Assembly: GCF_000336385.2 (NCBI RefSeq)
Contig: NZ_HG424542.1
Coordinates: 1-44,133, forward strand
DNA: 44,133 nucleotides
Reading direction: 5' to 3'
From: Lysobacter antibioticus HS124
Lineage (GTDB): Bacteria > Pseudomonadota > Gammaproteobacteria > Xanthomonadales > Xanthomonadaceae
Shown: positions 1 to 8,235 of the stretch, piece after piece
Numbering within the stretch: position 1 is the first letter of the stretch
Layout: each line of letters opens with the position of its first letter
Notes under the pieces: generated by a model
Seen by the model: the letters and a program-made list of their open reading frames with translations, nothing else
The model's database searches: none
What the model was told of the DNA's origin: nothing
Made by a program: the position numbers and the translations under genes

Positions 1-43
1 CCGCTTCGATGCCGGTCGATACCATGCAAGGGAGTAATCCGAC

Positions 44-493
44 GTGACCATGCCGTCCGATCCGATCAAGCCGCGGCCGTTCCAGCTCGACGACCAGCAG
101 TGGCGAATCGTGGCTTCGTATCTTCCGCGTCAATACCAGGCGCGGATCCTCAACAACACCGGCGACTACCGCGCCTTCATCGAGGCGGTGTTGTGGGTGG
201 TGCACAACAACGCTCCCTGGACCAGCATTCCGGGCGGGTTCGGTTCCTGGCGGGCGGTTTACGTACGCTTCCTGCGCTGGGTCAAGGACGAGCACTGGAT
301 CGCGGTGGAGCGCGCCCTGGGGCTGGACAGCCCGCTCGCGCGCGGGTTGCGCGAGCGCGTGGAGCGCTATCGGGCCAACAATCTCTGGCGGCGCAGGCGC
401 GGACGCGTGGCGTCCCATGAGCGCGAGCCGGGCGACGCCGGCGAGCTGGATGTCGAGATCGCCAAGCGCTGGGGCCTGCTGTCGACGGGCTGA
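44..493 (+). CDS. IS5-type transposase N-terminal domain protein (DUF4096-like), short
   Basis: This 149-residue protein carries a DUF4096/InsA-like segment at about residues 10-85. It has the order typical of IS5-family OrfA proteins: an early W in a QQW motif, LP, a YRAFIEAVLWV helix, an APW turn, then FGSW and RFLRW. IS5 transposases continue into a DDE catalytic domain. Here the reading frame ends in an unrelated charged tail instead, and I found no DDE domain downstream and no terminal inverted repeats. The GTG start has an AAGGGAG ribosome site nine bases upstream; an in-frame ATG lies at 50. A strong terminator at 600-638 closes the unit. It is either a remnant of an insertion sequence or a domesticated DNA-binding protein; an intact transposase is unlikely. 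Confidence 0.7.
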   Translation: MTMPSDPIKPRPFQLDDQQWRIVASYLPRQYQARILNNTGDYRAFIEAVLWVVHNNAPWTSIPGGFGSWRAVYVRFLRWVKDEHWIAVERALGLDSPLARGLRERVERYRANNLWRRRRGRVASHEREPGDAGELDVEIAKRWGLLSTG

Positions 494-599
494 TCGTCGC
501 CGGCCGGCGCCCGCCTGGTCGGGTTCGACGCCGTGCCCCTGCACGACGAGTTCCGATCGCGTTCGGCCCTCTCCCCCCAAGGCCGGACGCGTTCGTTTT

Positions 600-638
600 C
601 GCCGGACCGGTCACGGTCGTCCGGTCCGGCGCTTTTTT
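600..638 (+). terminator. Rho-independent terminator after the DUF4096-like gene
   Basis: A perfect 11-bp stem (CGCCGGACCGG pairing with CCGGTCCGGCG) encloses a 10-base loop and is followed by a C and six T residues on the plus strand. It lies about 107 bases after the stop at 493 and insulates the large regulator gene that starts at 820. The rest of the 494-819 gap shows no convincing gene. Confidence 0.85.
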
Positions 639-819
639 CGCTCGTCGCCCCGCCGAGAATCGCTTGCCTGGACTCAGATGCGGACGCATGATGGCGCCGC
701 CAGCCCGGCTGGCGGGCGGTCGGTGAGGAAACGAGAGGCAAGGTCGAATCGCGCCGCAGTGCGGAGTTCCCGACTGCGCCGGCCCTGCCCCTTGCTGCCG
801 CGCCAGCAAGGTGAATTCG

Positions 820-3696
820 ATGACCACACCGTGGCCTGCCGATGCCTGTTATCTGCAGCAGGACGACTTGATCGTCGACCTGCGATACCGGCGTCTGATC
901 GGCCCCGATCAGAGCGTGGAAGTGCCGCAGCGGGTGTTCGACCTGTTCCTGCTGTTTCTCAGCGAGCCGCACAAGCTGCACAGCCGCTCCGGACTGTTCG
1001 AGCGGCTGTGGTCCGGCACGATAGTGGAAGACACCAATCTTTCGCAGAACGTCTGGCTGCTGCGCAGGGCCTTGGGCGAGTCGCGCAAGAACTGGATCCG
1101 CACGGTCGCCAAGAGCGGTTACGTGTTCGAGCCGCCCGGGCCGCTGCGCTGGTTCCAGCAGCTGCCGTCGGCGGCGGGCGACGCCGCTGCGGGCGACGCC
1201 GCGTCCGTCGTTGCGGAACGGGCCGGCGCGCCGCAGATCCCGCTGGAGAGCGCCGATGTGCAGGCGGTCCCGGCGGTGATTGCGCGCGAACCGACCGCGC
1301 CCGACCGGATCGTGTTGCACGAATCCGTACAGTCGGATACGACGCCTTCGGCTTCGGCACAGTCGCTGAAACGCCGTTACCGGTGGGGGGCGGGCGCCGC
1401 CGGGCTGGCTCTGCTTTGCGTCGTCGCCGCACTGCTGCTGGGGCGGCCCTGGCAGGGAGCGGCGGGCCGCACGGAGCGATCGGTGGCGGTGGTGGCGATG
1501 CGCGACCCGAGTGCGGCGACGCCGTGGGCGGCCACGTTGCTCGAGCAATGGCTGTCGTGGAAGCTGGACAGCCTGCCGGAAGTGAACCTGTTGACCGAAA
1601 GCGATCTGGCGGCCGGCGGTGGGCCTGGGGCGGTCGACGTGGTTTTCCTGTCGTCGGAGCGGATGCCGGACGAAGCCGGCCGGATCGCCGTCTATGCGCG
1701 GGTGTTGCAGGACGGCAAGGAGCGGCGTTTCGAGGTCGAGGGCGATCGGTCCGACGTTCCGGCGCTGGTCGATTCGCTGTCGCGCCAAGTCATGGCCCGG
1801 CTGGTGCCGGAACACAAGCAGCCCTGGCCGGTGTTGCAACTCAGCGCGCAGGCGGCCGAGCGCTACGCCCGGATGGCGGAGGCGCGTCGCCAGCGGGACT
1901 GGATGGCGGTGGCGAAAAACGGGGCGGAGGTCGTCGAGATGGCGCCGCGCTTCGGTCTGGCGCGCTTGCAGCTCGCCGAAGCGCAGGCCGAGTTGTACAA
2001 CTCGGCGGCGGCGAACGAACAGATGCAGGCGGCGGTGCGGTTGTTGGCGCCGGTGCCGGCCGACGTTGCGGCGCAACTGCAGGCGCAACGCCTCGCCATC
2101 GATCCGTTCAGCGAGAGGAACGCGCTGGAAGCCTATTCGGCGCTGGTCGAACGGTATCCGCGCAAGACGGCCTATCAACTGGAGCATATCGGCCTGCTGC
2201 TCTCGGCAGGCCGGCCGAAGGACGCGCAGGTGCGGTTGGCGGCGATGCCCAATGTCCGTGAGCCGGTCAGCGTGCGGATCGCCAAGGATCAACTCCGCGC
2301 CGATGCTTACCGAATGATGGGCGAGCTGGACCGGTCGAGAGCGGTGGCCACCGCGGCGGAGAAGATCACCCGCGACCTGGGCCCCGGTTGGACGCTGGAG
2401 CGTGCGGACACCCTGTTGACCCTGGCGATCGCCGATACGTATCAGCATCCCGAACGCGGCGCGTCGCCGTGGTACTCGAAAGCGGCCGAACTCTACGACC
2501 AGGCGGGCAATTCGACCCGGGCCCTGCATTCGCGGTTCCTTGCGCAAATGACCGCGCTGCCCCAACCGGGCAGCGACGCCGGCATGGACGAACTGCTGGC
2601 GCGGGCGCGCGCGGGCGGCTACCGCCGGTTGGAGCTCATCGCGCTGATGGCCAGCGCGACCCGGGCCTCCGGCAGGGGCGACGTAGTCACTCATCGGGCC
2701 AGGCTGCAGCAGGCCTATGCCGTGGCCGAGGCCGCCGGCGACGTGCATTCGATGCGCCAGATCAGCGTCATACTGCTGAGCGGATTGATCCAGTCGGGCC
2801 GGTTCGCCGAAGCCGATGCCAGCATCGCCCGGCTGCGCGACGCGGACCTGCAGACGGGCGCCGTGTACCTCTACGGACAGCATGTCGCGAGGCTGGCCTC
2901 TCTGCGCGGGCGCTACCGGGAGGCGATATCCGCGCTCGACGATGCGGAGAAGCTGCAGTCGGACGCGGCGGGACCGGCGGACACGGGCATGCGGGCGAGC
3001 CTGAGCTGCCTCCGAGCCGATGTCCTGCTCTCGTTGGGGCGCCTGCCGGAGGCGCGGCAAAGCCTGGCGCGCTGCGCGAAAGCCAATTACCGCTTCGCCG
3101 GGGCGACCGCGACGCTCGGCGAAAGCCGCCTGGAATGGCTCTCCGGCGATCGCGCACGCGCCGTCGCCTTGCTGGATGAGGCGGAGAAGGCTCCGGTCAT
3201 GGGCGCTATAGGCAAGTGGACGCACCTGATCGGCATCGCCGAGATCGCGACGCGCCTGGGCGACGGCGACCGCGCTGAGCGCATTTATGCGCAACTGCGG
3301 CCTCAGTTGCAGCCGACCGGGTACGCGGTGTTGATCGCGTCGGCGCGCGTCGGCCAGGCCGAAAGCGCAGCGACGCGCGGCGATTGGGCGCAAAGCCGGG
3401 TGCACGCCGCGGAGGCGCACCAGCTGATCCCTGGCGACGCCTGGTCGCTGCGCAGTCGTTTGGATCTGCTCGAGGCCTGGGACGCACGCGAACGCGGCGA
3501 CCTGGCCGGGGCCGCGGTCGCCGCCGCCAAGCTGCACCAGCAGGCCCGGCGTTTTGGCGACGTGGCGACGGAACTGCAAGTCCACCGCCTGCTGCCGGCC
3601 GGCGCCATACAAAACGACTGCGACGCCGCGCAGCGCGAAGCCCTGGTCGCGCGTACCGGCATGCGCGGTGCCGGCGCCGGGTGGCTGGACCCGTAG
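820..3696 (+). CDS. CadC/ToxR-like winged-helix regulator with membrane anchor and TPR-rich C-terminus
   Basis: This protein of about 958 residues begins with an OmpR/PhoB-type winged-helix domain (about residues 15-105). Family signatures are the R-V-F-D-L-F-L stretch, the L-F-E-R-L-W turn, N-L-S-Q-N-V and a terminal K-S-G-Y-V-F. A single hydrophobic helix near residues 185-207 follows a basic R-R-Y-R segment. The remaining roughly 700 residues are alanine/leucine/arginine-rich helices with TPR-like spacing. This arrangement is common for one-component membrane regulators of the CadC/ToxR type in Xanthomonadaceae, where the DNA-binding domain is cytoplasmic and the helical-repeat part is presumably periplasmic. 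I chose ATG 820 because AAGGTG sits six bases upstream; GTG 811 in the same frame is less likely. The gene stands alone, so its target is unknown. Confidence 0.8.
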   Translation: MTTPWPADACYLQQDDLIVDLRYRRLIGPDQSVEVPQRVFDLFLLFLSEPHKLHSRSGLFERLWSGTIVEDTNLSQNVWLLRRALGESRKNWIRTVAKSGYVFEPPGPLRWFQQLPSAAGDAAAGDAASVVAERAGAPQIPLESADVQAVPAVIAREPTAPDRIVLHESVQSDTTPSASAQSLKRRYRWGAGAAGLALLCVVAALLLGRPWQGAAGRTERSVAVVAMRDPSAATPWAATLLEQWLSWKLDSLPEVNLLTESDLAAGGGPGAVDVVFLSSERMPDEAGRIAVYARVLQDGKERRFEVEGDRSDVPALVDSLSRQVMARLVPEHKQPWPVLQLSAQAAERYARMAEARRQRDWMAVAKNGAEVVEMAPRFGLARLQLAEAQAELYNSAAANEQMQAAVRLLAPVPADVAAQLQAQRLAIDPFSERNALEAYSALVERYPRKTAYQLEHIGLLLSAGRPKDAQVRLAAMPNVREPVSVRIAKDQLRADAYRMMGELDRSRAVATAAEKITRDLGPGWTLERADTLLTLAIADTYQHPERGASPWYSKAAELYDQAGNSTRALHSRFLAQMTALPQPGSDAGMDELLARARAGGYRRLELIALMASATRASGRGDVVTHRARLQQAYAVAEAAGDVHSMRQISVILLSGLIQSGRFAEADASIARLRDADLQTGAVYLYGQHVARLASLRGRYREAISALDDAEKLQSDAAGPADTGMRASLSCLRADVLLSLGRLPEARQSLARCAKANYRFAGATATLGESRLEWLSGDRARAVALLDEAEKAPVMGAIGKWTHLIGIAEIATRLGDGDRAERIYAQLRPQLQPTGYAVLIASARVGQAESAATRGDWAQSRVHAAEAHQLIPGDAWSLRSRLDLLEAWDARERGDLAGAAVAAAKLHQQARRFGDVATELQVHRLLPAGAIQNDCDAAQREALVARTGMRGAGAGWLDP

Positions 3697-4079
3697 TCGC
3701 ACCGCAAGCTCCGCCGGCTTCGGCCGATTCGGCCCTCTTTCCCCCTGCCCCCTGCGGCCGGTGCGGCGACGGGCGATCGCCGGGGCTCCCCGGCAGGGAC
3801 CGGCGATGCAAGCGTGACAGTGTTGCGCAGCGTTCAATGCCCGGCCGCTATCGTTGGCGGCGTCCGCGGTCGAAGCCGATCTTCGATTTTCCCATCGCCC
3901 GAGGGCGCCGCGGATCGAGACGCGCGATGCCCTGTGTCCTTGCGTCGCAGGCATGAAGACGAAGCGGCGACTCGCAGCCGACCGGGCATCGCACCGCAGG
4001 CGGTCTTCAAGGCACGCGCGATGCGGGTCGGGCGGCTGGGGCGGACTGGCGATCGATAAGAATACGGGCACTCGAGACG
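3697..4079. other. Intergenic region without a recognisable gene
   Basis: About 380 bases between the TPR regulator and the small membrane protein gene. Frames on both strands give only low-complexity arginine-rich translations. I see no convincing terminator with a T-run. Confidence 0.5.
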
Positions 4080-4415
4080 ATGAAAATTCCAGGCGAGCGC
4101 CACAAAGGCATGGGCGCCGTGTTGGCATGGGCGCTCCATTGCGGCGTGGTGGGGGCCGGCGACCATTGTGCGAACGCAGACAGTCCGCAGCCGTTGTGGT
4201 TCACGGCTTTGGGCTGGGTGGTTCTCGGCGTGTCCGGCGCGATGGGCGCATGGATGCTCGAGATCGCGGAGAAGCTCGGCAGCGACAAGAGCGTTCGGTC
4301 GCATGCGCTGTACACCGTGCTCGGCTTCCTGGCGATGCTGGGTTGCTGGACGGTGGGGTTGGTGGTTTTCGCCATCGAGTTCGCTTTTCCGTGCTCAGCC
4401 ATTTTTCCGTCTTGA
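4080..4415 (+). CDS. Small integral membrane protein, unknown function
   Basis: The 111-residue product has about three hydrophobic stretches: near residues 12-30 (AVLAWALHCGVVGAG), 38-62 (WFTALGWVVLGVSGAMGAWM) and 78-105 (YTVLGFLAMLGCWTVGLVVF). It carries a conserved-looking lysine/glutamate loop between the last two. It reads as a real inner-membrane protein, but I do not recognise its family. The ATG has only a weak ribosome site (GAGACG). It stands alone between a regulator and the convergent broken gene at 4634-5702, so context gives no function. Confidence 0.55.
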   Translation: MKIPGERHKGMGAVLAWALHCGVVGAGDHCANADSPQPLWFTALGWVVLGVSGAMGAWMLEIAEKLGSDKSVRSHALYTVLGFLAMLGCWTVGLVVFAIEFAFPCSAIFPS

Positions 4416-4633
4416 TTTGCGATGGCGGTCGGTTGCGGCCGACCAAGTTCGCGACAGACGCAGATCGATCCGGAACGGTTCCGCATCGACGATGGCGATG
4501 AGCGTGATTCGGTGGGCGCTGCATTCAGCGCCGGCGACGCGGCTATCGGGAACTTAACGGCCGAGGCAGATGCTCGTGCACGGCGAAGGGCCGGTCGCTG
4601 GCGCGGTCGCCGTTTCGACCGAGCACGGGGCGT

Positions 4634-5702
4634 TCATTTCGCGCACGCGGACAGCTCGCGGTCGGCATAGGCGATGGCGCGCCGGGACTCGTCGTAGGCC
4701 GTCTGCGCGGCGCGCCGCGACTTGTCCCGTTCTGCGGCCGATCCGGCGGCGTAGGCGAGAGCGAATTCGATGTTCTCCAGATCGATGGCATGCTTATGCA
4801 GCGGTTTCAACCTAAGGTCGACGACCGCTTTGCCGCAACCCGCATAGATCCGGTGGATCGCCGCCTTCGCCTCGCGAACGCGCCTGCTGGCTTCGCCGTC
4901 GAAGCCTGGGATGGGCTCGTCGGAGATCGATACCGTCTTGTAGGCTTCCTCGCTGCTCAAGTCGGACGGGTTCTCGTGCAAATGGGGTTTGAACGGCGCC
5001 TGCGGCGGGGGGCCGAGCGATGGCTTGCTGGATGTCTTCGCCGTACAGAACGTCTGCGATCCGTCGCGAGGCGGCGCCGATGCGCTTCGCCAAAGCGCCG
5101 CCGGCTTCGCTCTGCTGCCAGTACTTGTCGAATCGCGCCGGACGATAGTCCATCGGGTCGTCGTGGGAACGCAGCTTTTCCGTGTAACGGCGAGCGCGAT
5201 CGTCCGGGTCGCCGGAACTGCGAGGGGCCGGCTTGAGCGGATCTATCGCCGTCCCGGCGGGGAGGATGACTCGGCCGTCGCCTTTGTAAAGGCGGTGTTG
5301 CCCGATGTCGGAGAACGCAGACGCCGCATTGCGGCTCGGCATGCGCGCGCCGCCGCCGCTTTCCGGCGAACGGTCGGCCCTTGCCGGGACGATCGGCACC
5401 CGATGCGCGCTGGGCCGACCAGAACTGCGCGGCGGCGAGACCGGGGCGCGTGGGGCGTGTGGCGCGCGACCCGCGGGCGTCGATTCGGCGACATAGGGGG
5501 ATTGGATCAAGACCAGCAGCAGTTCCGGCGATCGCGGGGCAACGGTGGTTGGGCGGAAAAGCAGCCAGCCGATGAGCGCCGATGTCGCAACCGCGATCAG
5601 CGCCGCAGCGGCCCGCCCCAAAACGGCCGGCACGATTTCCGAGGTGCCCGGCCGGCCTGCGGCGGGGGCGGGGTTGGGCAGCGCAACGTTGGAACCGGTC
5701 AT
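4634..5702 (-). pseudogene. Frameshifted hypothetical membrane-anchored protein
   Basis: Two minus-strand reading frames join at a run of six G residues (plus-strand 5007-5012). The upstream frame gives a membrane helix near residues 25-50 (AAAALIAVATSALIGWLLF), a proline-rich linker, then a charged domain ending in DVLYGEDIQQAIARPP. Deleting one base in the run continues smoothly into PPQAPFKPHLHENPSDL and on to a C-terminus ending ADRELSACAK. Without that change the upstream frame runs into an arginine-rich nonsense tail that overlaps the downstream frame. The intact product would be about 350 residues with one N-terminal membrane anchor and a probably periplasmic domain of unknown function. 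I placed the start at ATG 5702; ATG 5729 is an alternative. The break may be a true mutation, a phase-variable tract or a sequencing error. Confidence 0.55.
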
Positions 5703-6236
5703 CGAGCCTGTTTCGAGCGGGAAAACCATGGGAGTGCAGGCAGGAGCGGACAGCGGCGACTGCGAGCGCACGGCGTTGGATCTTCTTGGCCGGGTGTCCG
5801 GGCGCGCGCCTGGCCGCAGCGTGGAGCGCTGTCCGCGGCGACAGGGGCAGGTCGAATCGCAGGAACCCGGTCCGCCACGGTTCGTCGACGATCGGCGCAC
5901 CGCCGGGACCCCGCGCGGTCCAGCGTGCAGGATTCGGGCGGCGATGCCTTGTTCTGCAACCGTCCGACGCCGAGCGGATTGTCGGCGTAGCGGGATCAAC
6001 CCTGGCCCAACGCAGTCACACACGCCAACGGCCGAGGCCGCGATCGGCGACGCGCGGTGAACGCCGGTTCATACGGTGAGGCAGGCGATGCGTGCCGGGG
6101 CGAGTACGGGCGGGCCGTGATGCAGGCGTAGCCATCGTCCGTGCCGACTGGAGCAGCGACACTCCGGGATGGTCGCGAAATCGGCAGGCGTCCGCCGCGT
6201 CTTGCGACGGCGGCGGTGCGCGTATTGTCGGCGGCT
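5703..6236. other. Intergenic region without a recognisable gene
   Basis: About 530 bases between two leftward genes. Translations in all frames are arginine/alanine-rich without hydrophobic or domain pattern. It presumably holds the promoter of the frameshifted gene, but I cannot place one. Confidence 0.45.
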
Positions 6237-6617
6237 TCAGCGCCGCGGCGCGAACCAGCGCTTGCCGGGCGTCGCGAACAACAGGTACAGGCCGACGGCG
6301 TGCAACAGCAGTTGCACGATGACGGAGCCGGTGCCGATGTAGGAACCGGTCAGCCCCCTTGCGAGCGCGTAGACGGTGAACGGCAGCGAGAGCAGGCTCA
6401 GCACCAGATAGGCGATGCGGGCCCAGTTGCGTCCGATCGATATGAACTCGATCAGGAACACCGTCACCAAGGCCGCGATCGAGACGGTCAGGACCAGGCT
6501 GGCGGGTGGACGCAGCGTGGGCCCGAGCTCGATGAAGGGCTTGACCAGGGACAGCGCCAGCGACAGATAGAACAAACCGACAGCGATGCGTACTTGAACG
6601 GGCTTTCGATTCTGCAC
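6237..6617 (-). CDS. Four-helix integral membrane protein, unknown function
   Basis: The 126-residue product has four hydrophobic segments: near residues 10-27 (IAVGLFYLSLALSLVKPF), 38-60 (PASLVLTVSIAALVTVFLIEF), 66-85 and 95-115 (SVIVQLLLHAVGLYLLFA). A short basic C-terminus follows. The GTG start is preceded at good distance by AAGGACG, which supports it. Similar four-helix proteins are common in Xanthomonadaceae, but I know no assigned role. It is transcribed leftward and sits alone. Confidence 0.7.
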   Translation of the reverse strand: MQNRKPVQVRIAVGLFYLSLALSLVKPFIELGPTLRPPASLVLTVSIAALVTVFLIEFISIGRNWARIAYLVLSLLSLPFTVYALARGLTGSYIGTGSVIVQLLLHAVGLYLLFATPGKRWFAPRR

Positions 6618-6797
6618 GCTGTCGTCCTTGATCGGCTGGCTGGGCTGGCGCTTGCGCGGGCGGTCGTATGCGACCCGTCCTGCGCACGAGCCTAGGCGCG
6701 CGAGCCGCGGTCCTCAAGGCGTTTGGGCCGAATCGAAGGAATCGGGCGGCGAAACGATCCGACCGGGCCGAAGGGACCGATTCCCGCCGCCTTGCCG

Positions 6798-6831
6798 GCC
6801 CCTCGCGGCCGTAGGGCGGACCGCGAGGGGC
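6798..6831 (-). terminator. Stem-loop downstream of the DUF1501 gene
   Basis: A perfect 11-bp inverted repeat (GCCCCTCGCGG and CCGCGAGGGGC) with a 12-base loop lies eight bases beyond the DUF1501 stop. There is no T-run on the minus strand, so it may be an mRNA-end hairpin or a Rho-assisted terminator rather than a classic intrinsic one. Confidence 0.5.
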
Positions 6832-6838
6832 GCAGCGC

Positions 6839-8227
6839 TCAGCCCAGGAAGCCGAGGTCGCGCGTGGGGAAGTTGCGCAGGTTCGGCAGGATCGCGTCGA
6901 GGTCGCCTTCCTCCACGCCGAACCAGCGCGCCAGGGTGGCGGCGTACTGATCGACCGAGGTGGTCGGAATGATCCGGCCCTGGCCGCCGTCGTCGGGGCC
7001 GTCGACGCTGAGATCCGGCATGCGCCCGTAGTAGCGGCCGCCGCGCACGGCGCCGCCGACGACGAAATGGTGCGAGCCCCAGCCGTGATCGGAGCCGTCG
7101 CCGTTGGAGGACAGCGTGCGGCCGAAGTCCGAAGCGGTGAACGCGGTGACGCCGCGGTCGATGCCGAGTTCGACGGTGGCGTCGTAGAACGCGGTCATCG
7201 CCTGCGACAGCGTGCTGAGCAGGAGCGGATGTTCCAGCAACTGGTCGTCGTGCGTATCGAAACCGCCCAAAGAGACGCTGTAGATCTGTCGGCGATGGCC
7301 CAGCGCGTTGCGAGCGGCGATCGCGTGGGCGACCATCCGCAACGCGCCGCCCAGGCCGGTGGCCGGGAACGGCGTGCTCGGCGGCGCCACGCTGGCCAGG
7401 GCTTCGGCCACCGACTGGCCGACGTCGCGGGCGCGCCGGTACGAGCCGGCGTAGCTGCGCTCCATCGCGTGCGCCTGCAGGTCCGGCGCGACCAGTTCCT
7501 GCATGGCCTGGCGCACCTCGGCATCGGTCGGGTTCATCGGCATGGGGCCGGTCTGGTGCAGCACGTACTGGTCCAGTTCGGCGGCGCGCGCCCAGGTCGC
7601 GGCCGCATTGATCGAGATCAGCATCGGAACCGCGGCGCCGCTGTCGAGCGGGGTCATCAGATCGGCGATGCGGCCGCCCCAGCCGAGCCGGCGGCTGTCG
7701 TCGTCGCGCGAGATCTGCCAGTACTGGGCCTGGTCGAAGTGGGAGAACAGTTGCGGCGGCAACGGGACCCGGTTGCCCAGGTAAGCGTCCTTGTCGGTCG
7801 GCCGGATCAGGGTGCCGACATTGCCCAGCACCGCGGCGGCGCCGTTGCCGAACAGGCGCTGCAAGCCGGTGGTGCCGAGGGCGTCGTCGTCGCTCAGCGC
7901 CGACTGCAGGCCGTAGCGCGCGCCGTCGGAGGCGCCGCCGCCCGGCAACGGCTGCAACGGCAGCAAGGCCGAGGCGGGCAGCGCCAGCGTGGCGCGCGCC
8001 GCGGCGTAGCGCTCGTAATGGGCGCCTTCCAACGGCACCACGGTGTTGAAGCCGTCGTTGCCGCCGTTGAGGAACACCATCACCAGCGCTTTATAGTCGT
8101 CGAAGCGGCCGGGGCCGTAACGATGGACCGCCGCGCCGAGGCGGCTCAGGCCCGACGGGACCGCGTAGGCGGCGGCGCCGCCGGCAGCGGCCAGCAGCGA
8201 CTGACCGAGGAATGTGCGTCTATCCAT
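6839..8227 (-). CDS. DUF1501 family secreted protein (Tat signal)
   Basis: The 462-residue protein starts with a Tat-type leader (MDRRTFLGQSLLAAAGGAAA) and shows the DUF1501 pattern: LVMVFLNGGNDGFNTVVPL near residues 45-65, a central HRRQIYSVSLGGFDTHDDQL, TAFTASDFGRTLSSNGDGSDHGWGSH in pieces, and a C-terminal FPTRDLGFLG. DUF1501 proteins belong to the alkaline-phosphatase/sulfatase-like fold class, and their substrate is unknown. The start follows GTGAGG at good spacing. It lies eight bases after the DUF1800 gene stop, so the two are one operon, which matches the usual DUF1800-DUF1501 pairing across bacteria. The product is expected to be periplasmic or extracellular. Confidence 0.9.
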   Translation of the reverse strand: MDRRTFLGQSLLAAAGGAAAYAVPSGLSRLGAAVHRYGPGRFDDYKALVMVFLNGGNDGFNTVVPLEGAHYERYAAARATLALPASALLPLQPLPGGGASDGARYGLQSALSDDDALGTTGLQRLFGNGAAAVLGNVGTLIRPTDKDAYLGNRVPLPPQLFSHFDQAQYWQISRDDDSRRLGWGGRIADLMTPLDSGAAVPMLISINAAATWARAAELDQYVLHQTGPMPMNPTDAEVRQAMQELVAPDLQAHAMERSYAGSYRRARDVGQSVAEALASVAPPSTPFPATGLGGALRMVAHAIAARNALGHRRQIYSVSLGGFDTHDDQLLEHPLLLSTLSQAMTAFYDATVELGIDRGVTAFTASDFGRTLSSNGDGSDHGWGSHHFVVGGAVRGGRYYGRMPDLSVDGPDDGGQGRIIPTTSVDQYAATLARWFGVEEGDLDAILPNLRNFPTRDLGFLG

Positions 8228-8235
8228 GGCGGACC

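Noticed and set aside
44-638. A complete insertion sequence
   Set aside because: No DDE domain, no terminal inverted repeats and no target duplication could be found around the short IS5-type frame.
811-819. GTG at 811 as the start of the large regulator
   Set aside because: AAGGTG, the likely ribosome site, overlaps this GTG and is well spaced for ATG 820.
367-4128. A 1253-codon minus-strand open frame opposite the large regulator gene
   Set aside because: It is the mirror of a GC-rich gene: low-complexity arginine/alanine/proline text, no domain, no ribosome site. The plus-strand frame has a clear winged-helix domain.
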